NCBI GenBank assembly: GCA_013365325.1
Contig: JABVXV010000425.1
Location: 1 to 45,636, forward strand
Reading direction: 5' to 3'
DNA from: Dipetalonema caudispina
Lineage: Eukaryota > Nematoda > Chromadorea > Rhabditida > Onchocercidae
DNA length: 45,636 nt
Shown: positions 1 to 11,084 of the stretch, piece after piece
Layout of the letters: every line of letters begins with the position of its first letter
Numbering within the stretch: the stretch's first letter is position 1
The notes under the pieces: generated by a model
Seen by the model: the letters and a program-made list of their open reading frames with translations, nothing else
The model's database searches: none
Told to the model about the DNA's origin: nothing
Program-made: the position numbers and the translations under genes

Positions 1-541
<541 letters not shown>

Positions 542-706
542 CTATACATTATGTATTGTTGGATCGTTGGCAAGATCAGCAAGCATTGATTCATACGGTT
601 TTTTTACTGCTGAACTCTGTGGTACGACCGGTAACAGTGGTGCAATATTTGAACTTTGATATGAAGTTGACATATTATTCTGTGTTTCCACTTTACTTAT
701 TCGATC
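542..706 (-). CDS. Candidate C-terminal exon of an unrecognised protein
   Basis: Read on the minus strand, an AATTTTAG acceptor at about 707-714 is followed at once by 54 open codons and a TAG. The peptide begins DRISKVETQNN and ends LADLANDPTIHNV. It is Ser/Pro/Gln-rich and hydrophilic, unlike the hydrophobic read-out of the opposite strand, which argues that the minus frame is the coding one. Local base composition is less AT-rich than its surroundings. The frame enters in phase 0. No domain is recognised and the upstream exons are not found; the small membrane-protein frame at 1241-1414 is on the same strand and could belong to the same gene, but this is not shown. The function is unknown, and a chance frame cannot be excluded. 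Confidence 0.4.
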   Translation of the reverse strand, partial: DRISKVETQNNMSTSYQSSNIAPLLPVVPQSSAVKKPYESMLADLANDPTIHNV

Positions 707-1240
707 CTAAAATTTAATCATAATTATTTTCATAAATGTATGACTCAAGAACTAAATAAGGAATTAGGTAAACAACAGTGTTTAAGTAATTTTGATTAAA
801 AAATGCTTGGATTGAATTTTATTAATTACATGTAGTAATATTTCAATTAATCTGAATTTGTGCTAGATTTCCCTACTAGGAATTTATATTTTTATAATTT
901 TAAATGTACTTTAAGAAATAAAAACAACAAAATATTTCTTTTCTATACGATCGCTTCATATTTTTATTATATTTTTGTTTTATTGTTATTTTTTCTTAAT
1001 ATTTCTTCAACACAGTAAATTTTCAAAGCGTTTAGGAAGTTTATTAAGATAAAACCGGTAAATAATTTGCTTCTCTAAAATTAAAAACAAATTTTAATGT
1101 CACTGAAAGATTTGCCCTTACGAATAAGAGAGAAAAAAAAAATGTTTTCTTAGTAATCATGTCAAATGCATGCCAATTTGATTAATTATTATTCTTGACT
1201 ACTTCGCATAACATTTTAAGATAATTTAAAGATTTTCAGA
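707..1240. other. AT-rich stretch, no confident gene
   Basis: On the minus strand an AATTTTAG acceptor near 1061 opens a phase-0 frame of about 35 codons (begins RSKLFTG, ends NNNKTKI). It is weak and not called as an exon. Nothing else is supported. Confidence 0.4.
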
Positions 1241-1414
1241 TCAAATGTACGAAGGTTTTCTTTTCTTTTTATACATAAATCCAAAGACGATAGGAATCAA
1301 TGTGTAAATTAAATAAAACATTGTTGGTAAACTTACATAAACTAAAACTGTCATCGGTAATTGATTACTTTTGCATGGTGTATTTGGTAATTGATAGTCG
1401 ATTAGCTTATTCAT
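1241..1414 (-). CDS. Candidate 57-aa single-pass membrane micropeptide
   Basis: Minus-strand ATG at 1414 opens a 57-codon frame ending in TGA at 1241-1243. The first 20 residues are polar (MNKLIDYQLPNTPCKSNQLP, one Cys). A roughly 28-residue hydrophobic stretch follows (MTVLVYVSLP then MFYLIYTLIPIVFGFMY), and the C-terminus is a basic tail, KKKRKPSYI. Polar N-terminus, one membrane segment and a positive tail is the layout of a small single-pass protein with a cytosolic C-terminus. A TAA lies in frame two codons upstream of the ATG. A canonical GTAAGT donor sits inside the frame after MTVLVY, so the first 26 codons could instead be a first exon spliced further left; the exon at 542-706 has the compatible phase 0. 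Function unknown. AT-rich DNA makes hydrophobic frames easily, so confidence is moderate. Confidence 0.4.
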   Translation of the reverse strand: MNKLIDYQLPNTPCKSNQLPMTVLVYVSLPTMFYLIYTLIPIVFGFMYKKKRKPSYI

Positions 1415-1739
1415 TTTTTAGTGATCGATGAAGTTTAGAATGGAACTTGGATAAATGTATCAATCATACCATCAGTTAATTGATTAATAATATTATTTGT
1501 TGACAAATGAACTAGTTCGTCTGATATTCTTATAAAAGTTTAAAATTTAATAGAAAAATTCGAACTAATTGTGGAGAAATAATTTTTAAACTAAATGACT
1601 GCAATAATGCTTAAAAGTTAAAGAAATTACGAAATTTTTGAATTAAAGCATATAAAACAATAATAGACTAACTATCGGCAAAAAGTAGAAAGTTAGATTA
1701 ATATGGTGAACGGAAAGAATTGCTTTAAGCGTATCAGTA

Positions 1740-1925
1740 AATGCGTGAATTTATGAATTATTTGGAAATGCAGTAAACAAGTAAATGAATAAGTAGATGA
1801 GTAAGCAAGTAATGGAAGTAAACAAACAACTGAGTAATTGATTAGTGTAAAAATGATTAGGTAAACCAATAAATGAATGAGTAAATAATTGATATAAATA
1901 GATAAATACGTGACTATTAAAAAAT
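1740..1925. repeat. Degenerate GTAA/ATGA tetranucleotide-type repeat
   Basis: Repeated short blocks such as GTAAATGAATAAG, GTAGATGAGTAAG and AATGAATGAGTAAATAA give a loose 4-bp periodicity. It produces a long low-complexity minus-strand frame (1693-1986) that I do not regard as a gene. Confidence 0.6.
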
Positions 1926-4195
1926 CATGTATTTGAGTTCCGAAAATAACATTTATAAATGTAAGGATATTGGAAATTATATACACGAGTGTTGAAAGTC
2001 ATACTCACAAATATATGAGTATTGGAAATTAATCTTAATCGTTTGGCTATTTTTCGTTCAATTGTTTAGATACAAAACAAAAACAGGAAACAATTCACAA
2101 TACCAAGTACAATTTAACATAGCAAATTAATAAGTAAATTGTATTTGGTTACAATATTTTAATAATAAGAAATGAAACTATTATCGAATCATTTTTTTTA
2201 TTGCTAAAATAATAAAACATGGACTAACAAGTTTTTTAAGAAATTCCAATTACAATATATTAGATATATTAAATGTGATATATATATAATATATCAAATA
2301 ATAATATTTTTATTTTTCTATTTTTTTGTTTTTTTTTTAAGAAGTAAACTTTAAATAATTTGTTATGATTCTTAAAGTAAACATAATTCATCCTTTTTCT
2401 ACATATTTCACATTTTTTTATTTACATACAACAAATGACATACTTGGCAATATAAAGAAAACACAACAGGAATATTATTATTTGATTAAAATGACAATGT
2501 TTATCTTTCTTGCCTTATTGATAGTTGTGATATTTCCTTTCTAGGAAAAATTGATAACTTTGAGTTTCAATTTATTCCATACATATCCATCAAATTATTA
2601 TTGCAGCCTTAGCAATATTTCCTAGACAAGAAAAAAAAAAAGAAAAAAAAAGAAGGAAAATTGAAATTGAAGTGGAAAAAAAAGATGCAAATAATTTCTG
2701 AGAAAATACAGTATCATTTATTACTTAATTTATAATATAATATCACTTTTAACTTAAGTAATAAATAAAAAATATTATTTGTTACTTAATGTGTTTATTA
2801 ATAAACAATTAGTTACTACTATCAATAATTACTTATCTATCTTTAACAGATAGAATAATTGGAAGGAAATAGGAGAGAAGAAAGAATGGGATAATAGTTG
2901 TAGTTGCTATGTTGATTGTGTTAAGTAAATGATTTAAGATGAAAAACTCTAAGTGAAAGCAATAATATATATATATATACATATATATCCGTTCCTTCCT
3001 ACTTTATTAATCTTCAGTATTCGTTGAAAAATTTCTTTTTCTTTCCATCATTTTCTCTATTTTCCATTTTCTAACTTTAATATCAGCATTTATTTCATTT
3101 TCATTAATTTAAAATTTTCTAAACGGTAATTAATAAGTTCTTTAACAAAAAAAAAAAAGAAAAGAGAAAGGAAAAAAAATTGGTGCGACTGTTTATATAA
3201 ATGATATGAAAGCAATATTAATTTGAAATTGAATAAATTAAAATTGAAGTTTTTGTATTAAAATTAGGACCTTTTAACTTGTCGTTTCTTTGATAATATG
3301 ATAAGTTAGAAAAAACTTCGAAGAAAATCAAAATTTGTTCTTAATCCTTATAAATGATTATTTTTTCAATTGCGAGAAATTTTGTATTTTACTCCAAAGT
3401 AATCATTGCAGCGTTTGGAATTTCAACTATCGTAATTTAGTATGCTAATTTTTGAACCAAATTATTCATGTATAAAATAGAAGAAATTTGATTGATATTT
3501 TTATACTGACAAAGTGTTATGGTCCTGAAAAATGTGTTTCAAAAGTTTTGGTCAAAATTATAAATAAATTATAAGTCGAAGAAATCTGAAAAAAATTTAT
3601 CAAAGTTACAGCTACTATAGTATAAACCTATTCCCTTTTATCTATTTATTTATTTGCAAAGCACTGAAAACCTCAACCCAAAAAAGTTCTTGGGTAAACA
3701 AAAACATAATAATGGATTACTCATAGATATTATCTATTAGCCAAAAATCATAAAATACTGTTAATATTATAAAATGAATTTGCTAGCATATTGAACTCTT
3801 TTTTAGGTTAATAATTTTATGAATCAAGCATAACGACAATTTTTTAAGCTTCAATTTTTTATTGTGTAGTTTTATATTTCTTTCTTTTAATTTCACTTCA
3901 CACTGCATACTATTGTTTTTTTTTCTGTGATCATTGTAATTTTAGATATTTCAACATCTTCTACATCGAAATATCATTTCAAAAATTTGTCCGATAATTT
4001 TGAGTTTCTAATTTGAAATGCTTTCGCAGCAACATTCCTTAATATTTTACTGCGCGATTTTTCATATTTGATGTTTGTTTCCATGGAAATTTAAAAGATA
4101 AGTTGGCACGCGATTTTTGATAATCTAATATTTCCTTAATTGTTTTGCTGAAAATTTACCTGCTGGTTTTGATGGTCTAAAACTGCCAGATGTAA

Positions 4196-4380
4196 TCAAA
4201 ATGAGTTCATAGCAATCCAAATAAATTCACAGCAATCAAAGCGAATTCACAAGCATCCGAGTAAATTGATAACAATCAGAATGAATTGAAACTAATCGAA
4301 GTAAACTCAAAGTAATGAAAATCAATTCATAATAATCAAGATAAATTCACAATAATTAAAATGAATTCACACTAATCAGA
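4196..4380. repeat. Degenerate minisatellite, unit about 21-22 bp
   Basis: About eight tandem imperfect copies of a unit like AATCAAAATGAATTCATAGC. Variants include AATCCAAATAAATTCACAGC, AATCAAAGCGAATTCACAAGC, AATCAGAATGAATTGAAACT and AATCAAGATAAATTCACAAT. A single related copy occurs at about 9977 (ATCAAAATGAATTCATAGTA). Confidence 0.75.
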
Positions 4381-5768
4381 AATTAAAGAGTATGTTTCAG
4401 AAAAGGTCGTTTGGGGCTAGTAATTAAGGGAATTATAAAGGAATATGTGGTATTTTCTTTCGCCTTCCGTCAATCTACAATTTCAATCCGCTGAAAACAT
4501 TTTAACTGATTCAAATTGAATTTTATATAAGGAAAATGTCAATGTTTCCTTGTCATTCATATGATAAATATAATATTCTCTTTTAAATTAAACAAAATTT
4601 TACATGAAGTGTTTTAAAGTCTTTATTACGAAAGCCTTGAATGGCTTGAAGATTGAATAAATCGCAACTTACACAAAATATAATCTGGCAAGATTGATTA
4701 CTTTCGAACTTAAATCTAATAATTTTGCTTCTAAAACAATAAACAGTTCGGTTAGTAAAATGTTCAATATAATCTAAACTTTTCATCAAACTTCAATTAC
4801 TCTCAGTTGATGTCATTTTATATTTGTGAATAAGCATTTAGTTAAATTATACAATCATAAAAATACACTCATAAAATATTCGAAATGGGGCGAATAATTA
4901 TTTGCAGTTGTCATCTTGTTCACATATTTATAATGACAAAAACTTTGCTAATTGTCATTTATCAGTTGATTAGCACCCATCAAATTAAATGTTGGAATGC
5001 TGAAAATCTTATTCAATTCATTGTTTAAATTTTTTGTAACGTAACAATATAACAAAATATTAAAAATTGTAAACATATTTACCATTAATCTTTCTTTTGT
5101 TTGTAAACAATAAGTACTAAATTTCTTTTTTCGGGAAATATTACCAATCTTTAATCGGTGAATATCAATAAAGTTATTAGTAGTCATTAAATTGTTTATA
5201 CTTTCTGTCATTGTTATCTGTTTGTTTAACTGTCCCATCATGCACTTTATTTAGACGTATTTATCATGCAAACATTGTTTTCCTTCTGACGAATCAAAAT
5301 AAATTATATTCTTCATTGATTTTAAAAGTGCCGCAATAACACTAACAGCGAAACATTAGTCACGTGAGAATACGTCGCAGCAGCAAATTTCAGCGAAGAT
5401 TGACGTAAAAAAGCATAGTACTGTGATCCAGGGATGTGATGTTCAAATTCCTTTTTTCTTTTTTTTTTTTTTGTGAATAAAGAAGACAGCACTACTGATT
5501 TGGTGTAATGATTTCCGACCCAATTGAGAGATATGAATAAAAGATGAAATCAAAATTTGTTTTAGAAAATTATGAGATATTGCTTGATAATAAGATATGA
5601 ATTCGTAAGGTATAATTTCATGCGTTTGTTAATTCATTTCAGTTTTTTCGATTTTTTCTTTTTTTTTTTCTTTTGCGTACTTTAAAGTTTCATATGCAAC
5701 AGATAATTGAATTATTTCGCAAAAATTACTCAAAGAATGACATGGAAGGATTAGAAAATTTTTACTAC

Positions 5769-5902
5769 CGATTTGATGAAATTTATATATATTTCCCAGG
5801 CAGCGATTGTAAAGTCTTTTCGGAGTTAAAGTTTTGGAGTTCTTGTAAATAATCAAAGAGAAGTAACGATTATCGTCACTGCACATCAGACTGCTAATAT
5901 AG
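5769..5902 (-). other. Exon-like open segment, unrecognised
   Basis: Minus strand: a GATTGCAG acceptor, 134 nt open in one frame (44 codons, beginning SYISSLMCSDDNRYF and ending NIYKFHQI), then a GTAGTA donor. It enters in phase 2 and leaves in phase 1. The peptide is of mixed composition with two Cys and no low complexity. No domain is recognised, and chance is possible. Confidence 0.22.
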
Positions 5903-6959
5903 CTGCAATCGGTAGGTTGCAAAAAAAAAGTTGAAATACTGAAACTACAATAAAATATTATGGATTTGAACTTCTGAAGCAAAATTACTTTTTTTTCCAA
6001 TAATTAAGCATTAGAAGACAAATTTCTTTAAAAGCGATTCATTTTTCTATATCGAATTTGATATCAAAGTTTAGCATTAAACTGTTAAGTCGGTATTCTC
6101 GAACATTTTGATAATAGAAGAATAGGCAAAATTTTTTGGTATAATGATTGAAATCACTTAGTTACGGTATAACATTGAGGAAATATGTAAAGTTTTTACA
6201 GTCTATTAGTTATTGATCAAAATAGGGAAATAGTTTGGGTGAAAATATTTATCAAAAGACGTATTAAATGTAAAAACGTAAAGAGACGAATTCAAGCTGT
6301 TTATTTGCTATAGCAATTATCATAGCGCATGCTTTATAAAGCAAGAAAATGAAAACAAAATTCATTCTCTTGGAAAATTTTACGTCATGGAAATTATCCT
6401 TCACAGTTATAGTTTGGAAGTATTTTTAGATCATCCCTGATTTCTACTATATATCATTTAACATAACCATGATTAACAAGTTCTCGCATAAGTCTATATC
6501 ATATGTTTGATAATATTTGGTGTAACTTTCTAAAATTTGGAAATTTCTTCGATTTCGTTCTTTGCAGTCAAACATTTTGATATTTATTACAAGTTGTTTT
6601 ATACCATCCAATGAAAATTCAATCGTAAAATTTTCTCATATTACCAAATATCACCAATTCGAACTGATAATCGCTAATGATCATAAATGAAGTACAAAGC
6701 CTGAAGGACCGCAAAAGTGGATTACGAGACTTTCATACCTTTATCCTAGTATATATATTGAATTTACATTAAGCAAGTCTTGTTTCTCAAATAAATAAGA
6801 CCAGTCGAATGATTTTATCTAATCACTCTACCTTACTTATACCTCATATCATATAAAAATCGTATTTTGCTTTCAAAATCAGTGATTAGTCAAAAAATGA
6901 TTAATGTTGCCATATATTAGAATAAGTTATTTTAAAAGACTTCAACGCTACTCGATCAA

Positions 6960-9905
6960 ATGATCCGATCACTTCCCCAACTTTTAACTATCGCTTGGCT
7001 AACTGTAATTAATGCCCATCGATGGAATCAATTTGAAGTTTGTTATTTTGAAAGGAAGAAATATAATAATGAAATTATCAGATATTACTATTTTGTTTAG
7101 TTTCAATATTACAGTAATACTAATGAATTCTTCTGAAATATCGAATGAAAAATTTCTCTTTTCCTGATAATCAATTGCTGTAAAAAAAGTTTTGCTTCTT
7201 CAAAATTTGAGATCAGTGTATAATCAAATTTCAATTCAATCGAATATCTAATCATATACAATGAAATATTGAATTTTATATAAATTAGGTTATCTGGAAT
7301 GTCCCAAGTGAAAAATGCAAGCAGTGGAAGGAAATGGAACTGCCAGAAAATTACGGTATACTCGTGAATCAGGGACATCAATTTTACGGCAACACTATCG
7401 TTACTTTATATGAAGAAAAATTCGGCTTATATCCATACTATAGCGACTTTTCTGATCCAAGATCGGCTGTAAACGGTGGTATCCCTCAGGTGAATGACCA
7501 TTCAATTATGGTCTTTCAATCTTTCCACTGGTAACACAAAGTAAGAAGCTAAGAGATTTGTTACTGATTGAAATAATATCAATAAGTTTTTCATTTCTCT
7601 TCCGTTCTGAAGTCTGCTTATATTAGCAAACAGTATGATGCCTATCGCTTTTGTGGACTCAAGTTACTTGAGATAATCCGTTACCTCGAACTTTGACCTT
7701 CTATCTAAATAGACTATTCATCGAAAAGGCAACACAAAATAGTAAACACAGTAAAAGAGGCGAAGCTCCTGCAAAGAAGTGATGCAATTAATTAATTCAA
7801 CTGCTCAGAACAAAGAAATGACGTCCATACAACATTCTATATTAATTAAAGTTCTAAACAAACTAAAATAAAGGAAACAATGAAATTATGAAATGAAAAA
7901 TTGGAAGGAACATAGTTGAATTAATTAGTATGGCCTATTTACTCTTTATAAATCATTCCTGAACTGTTCAGTCGGTCATTAGAATCGTATTTAGTTGTTT
8001 ATTTATATAACTTTCATCGTATGTTAGGAAGTGTAATATGCCAATGTAATTTCATAGATTATCCTCCGATTGAATATCAAAATGGTCTTTCATTTGATTT
8101 GAATTCAGATGTTACTTCAATTTCACTTCCGTTCATTTCATTTCTTTTTAATTATCATTTTATTTTGCAGCGCGCTAACCTCACAAATCATTTGTTGAAA
8201 GTTCGCAGCGATATAAAAGAATCAATACCCAATCCTGATTTCGACGGTTTGGCTATAATTGATTATGAGAAATGGCGACCAATTTGGGAACATAATTGGT
8301 ATACGAAACGAATTTATCAGAACGAATCGGTAGCTTACGTTAAGGAACGATATAAGAATATCACCGAAAAGTATGCTAAATTGATTGCTGAGAATGAATT
8401 CAATAATGCAGCAATGTGAGTAAATTACAGTATAACTTCTCCTTTTTCAATCTTTTAACCTAAAAAAGCATAAAATTTTTGGGTTACTATAATAATTTAA
8501 AATAAAAATTTCATCCTTCGCTCTTTTCTTTAATGAATGATTCAGTTTAGTTAGTGAACAGCTACTTTCAGGGAATTTTTAATGAAAACTATTAATGAAA
8601 CGAAGACAATTAGACCAAAAGGATTATGGGGATTTTATGGGATGCCATTTTGTAATTACAGTGCTGGAAAAGATGGTACTGCAGCATGTGGGGAAGTATT
8701 CGAAAAATTTAATGATCGGTTAGAAAACATTTTTTTGTTTTTTGTTGATTAGAAAAATTCTTACAAAATTTCAAGGAAAATGTGAAATTATATGAAAGAT
8801 TATCTTCTGCTAACAATATATTCACGTATCTTTTTTGCTTTTTTTTGTTGCTTTCATATTCTTTTTAATAATTTCCACTAAAAACAGTTCATCTATTCCT
8901 TACTTACATTTTAGTGTGCTATTTGCTTTACTTTATCATTCTAAAATTAATTTCCTAAATTTGCACAAAAAATGAATTTTAGAAGTTCATTGCAAAAATT
9001 TTAACAATTATATAGGCTACAACCTCTGTATAATGAAGTCATCGCACTTTATCCGTCCGTTTATTTGCCAAATAGAACAAGTGGTATGGTTGGTTGCTTG
9101 TACGTTACTTCCGTTCTTCAAGAAACTAAACGTTGCGCAAAAATGTTGAAGACACGTGTACCGATATTTCCATTCACTGCCATTGAGTACTTCCCATTGG
9201 AATTCAATGATTCATACTACATCCAAGTGAATTAATTCTGATATTAAATTCTTTTTTTTTTTTTCTGCAACAAATCAAAATCCGAATCAAATTTTATAAA
9301 TTGATATATGTAATAACCAATTTTTGCATTCTATTCTGTCATTTTTATTGTAATATCTCAAATTTGTGCTTTTCAATTATCAAATTTGCAGGAAGATTTA
9401 TTCAATTCACTGGAGAAAATATTTAATATGGGTATGGATGGTGCTATCATTTGGTCAACATCTAAGGAAATGCAAAACCGATGCGTTAGTATGGGAAATT
9501 ATATTAGCAAATATGTTGGTCCAGAAGTTCAGAAACTGAAAAAACTTGCTGAAACTTCTGGCAATATTACAAATAACGGGTATAGATTACTTTGAAATAT
9601 CAGTTATAATTACTTAGCCATTGAATTTTTTCCGTTCACATCTTTTATACTCCACAATAGAATAGCATTTACATTTCAGTCATATAATTATTGGAACGAA
9701 TAGAACAGGAGAAATACAAATAACTTTTGGGAATCATCAAAGTATTCTAGACATTTCCTATAAACCATTCTGTCCAATGAAAAATGGAATGACACATTAT
9801 TATCGTTATGGTAAGAACCGGAAGAGGAATGACATTTATCTGAAATTTTATCATAGTATATACGATAATATACCAGATTATAATAGTCCATCAAGCGATT
9901 TTTGA
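6960..9905 (+). CDS. Secreted hyaluronidase/chondroitinase, GH56 family
   Basis: Exons 6960-7037, 7289-7489, 8171-8415, 8572-8718, 9016-9226, 9392-9579 and 9680-9905 splice in frame to about 431 aa, close to bee venom and vertebrate family members. Residues 1-19 are a signal peptide (MIRSLPQLLTIAWLTVINA). Family landmarks in order: VIWNVPSEKC (27-36), GLYPYY, NGGIPQ, catalytic motif DGLAIIDYEKWRP with Asp124 and Glu126, RPKGLWGFYGMPFC, and GAIIWSTS near 311. C36/C325 and C202/C214 match the two disulfides of bee hyaluronidase. The enzyme should hydrolyse hyaluronan or chondroitin outside the cell or in lysosomes; in C. elegans the family acts mainly on chondroitin, so that substrate is plausible here. 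Unspliced reading of exon 6 stops at 9593-9595; I prefer splicing at 9579 (phase 2) into 9680-9905, which adds 74 residues. It is tail-to-tail with ufd-3. Confidence 0.93.
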
Positions 9906-11084
9906 TATTCTAACACTTTGTTTGATATTTTTCTGCAAAATCACTTGCTCATTTTGATGACACTTCCATGTCTTATCAAAATGAATTCATAGTAACCAAA
10001 ACTAAATAGAAGCTAAAACGAGGAAATCTTCAGAATGACACTTTTTTTTTTGTACAGAAATTAGAAATTTGGAAGTTGGAATTTTAACACTAAAGGAACA
10101 AAGGTATTTTTTTTTTCAGCAGTAATTTGAAGCCTATTCTTGAACTTCTTTATATGTATTATAATCTTATTGCAGTTGTACGCTCTACAAGATATTTTAT
10201 ACATATAAATTTCGTCAGATCAATAGCAAATATACGACGCACCTTTTATGATCTCTCCATGGAACTGCTTGAGCAATTGATTGTTCAAAATAACATTTAC
10301 TTGATGCCTAACTTTTTATACAAATCTCAAGTCCTAACTGCAAGTCATTGGAGTCAAAAGTACAATTAATGGTCAGTAATTGTCATTGTCGATCCGGCGA
10401 CGACAATTCGGTCTGTATTTTGGGCAGTACTGTTTCGTTATTTATTTGCGCGGAATTGTACTGCGCAAACCGTTTGTGAAAGATAAAAAGTGCACAGGAC
10501 TTCTCAATTTGTAGTTAAATACTACGACAGTATCTTAACCTTAGCTGGTTCCTTCAATGAAAAGAAGAACCAGACCATTTGTTTTTTGAAGTTGTTTCTA
10601 AATCTGCACAAAACAATTTATTTCGATTCGTAAGGGAAATAATTTCGTGTGATAAATATATGCATACAACAATGCGTGGCGACTAAGTCAAACACACACA
10701 CACAACAGTAGCAAAGACAAAAACAATCTAACAATAAAAGTTGGCTTTTTTTTTATATGAAACCCAGAAATCGGGGACGCAGAAACATCGGCAGAATTAA
10801 CCGTTGAAAATAACATTAAAATAATCATTCACTTTGAAACACAACATTTCAATAGCGATCCATTATAGCATCCTTCTAAATCATTCCTTTAAACTATTCA
10901 TGTTAACCCGTTTACACGATAGGACTTTACGAGATATAACGAACCACCTATCAGATTATGGTAATGATGGAAGAAACAGTCATCATACTGATAATGAGCA
11001 CTGCTTTGTCATTTATCGCACGACATGCAGATATGCATTGTTAGAACGGCTATATCATTGAAAATAATTCGCAAAAGCAAAGCG
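9906..11084. other. Convergent intergenic region, hyaluronidase and ufd-3 3' ends
   Basis: Contains the stray minisatellite copy near 9977, the exon-like frame 10120-10369, a (CA)n tract near 10692-10704, and a second plus-strand frame at 10834-11061 (75 codons, no recognised domain, starts at TTG). Two short GC-containing inverted repeats lie around 10400-10470, including GCAGTAC/GTACTGC. No RNA gene is recognised. Confidence 0.5.
10120..10369 (+). CDS. Candidate exon, possible alternative hyaluronidase C-terminus
   Basis: A strong polypyrimidine-TTTCAG acceptor is followed by one base and then 82 open codons and TAA. The peptide starts SNLKPILELLYMYYN, has a hydrophobic early part, then a mixed helical-looking part (SMELLEQLIVQNN), and ends ASHWSQKYN. 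The entering phase (one base completes a codon) matches the phase-2 donor at 9579 of the hyaluronidase gene, as exon 9680-9905 does, so it could be an alternative last exon. It could equally belong to an unknown gene or be chance. No domain recognised. Confidence 0.3.

Larger units (their letters stand above)
1415..6959. other. AT-rich intergenic region with weak coding islands
   Basis: Mostly low-complexity AT with poly-A/T runs. Islands noted: a minus-strand exon-like frame at 5769-5902; a minus-strand 97-codon frame at 4948-5241 (starts MMGQLNKQ) that contains a good GTAAAT donor and a TTTTCAG acceptor; a plus-strand frame after a GTTTCAG acceptor near 4398 (about 30 codons, KGRLGLVIKGII at the start); and a less AT-rich block at 5330-5430 with CACGTG and TGACGT motifs. 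None gives a recognisable domain. Confidence 0.4.

Noticed and set aside
1693..1986. 97-codon minus-strand hydrophobic frame
   Set aside because: Read-out of the degenerate GTAA/ATGA repeat.
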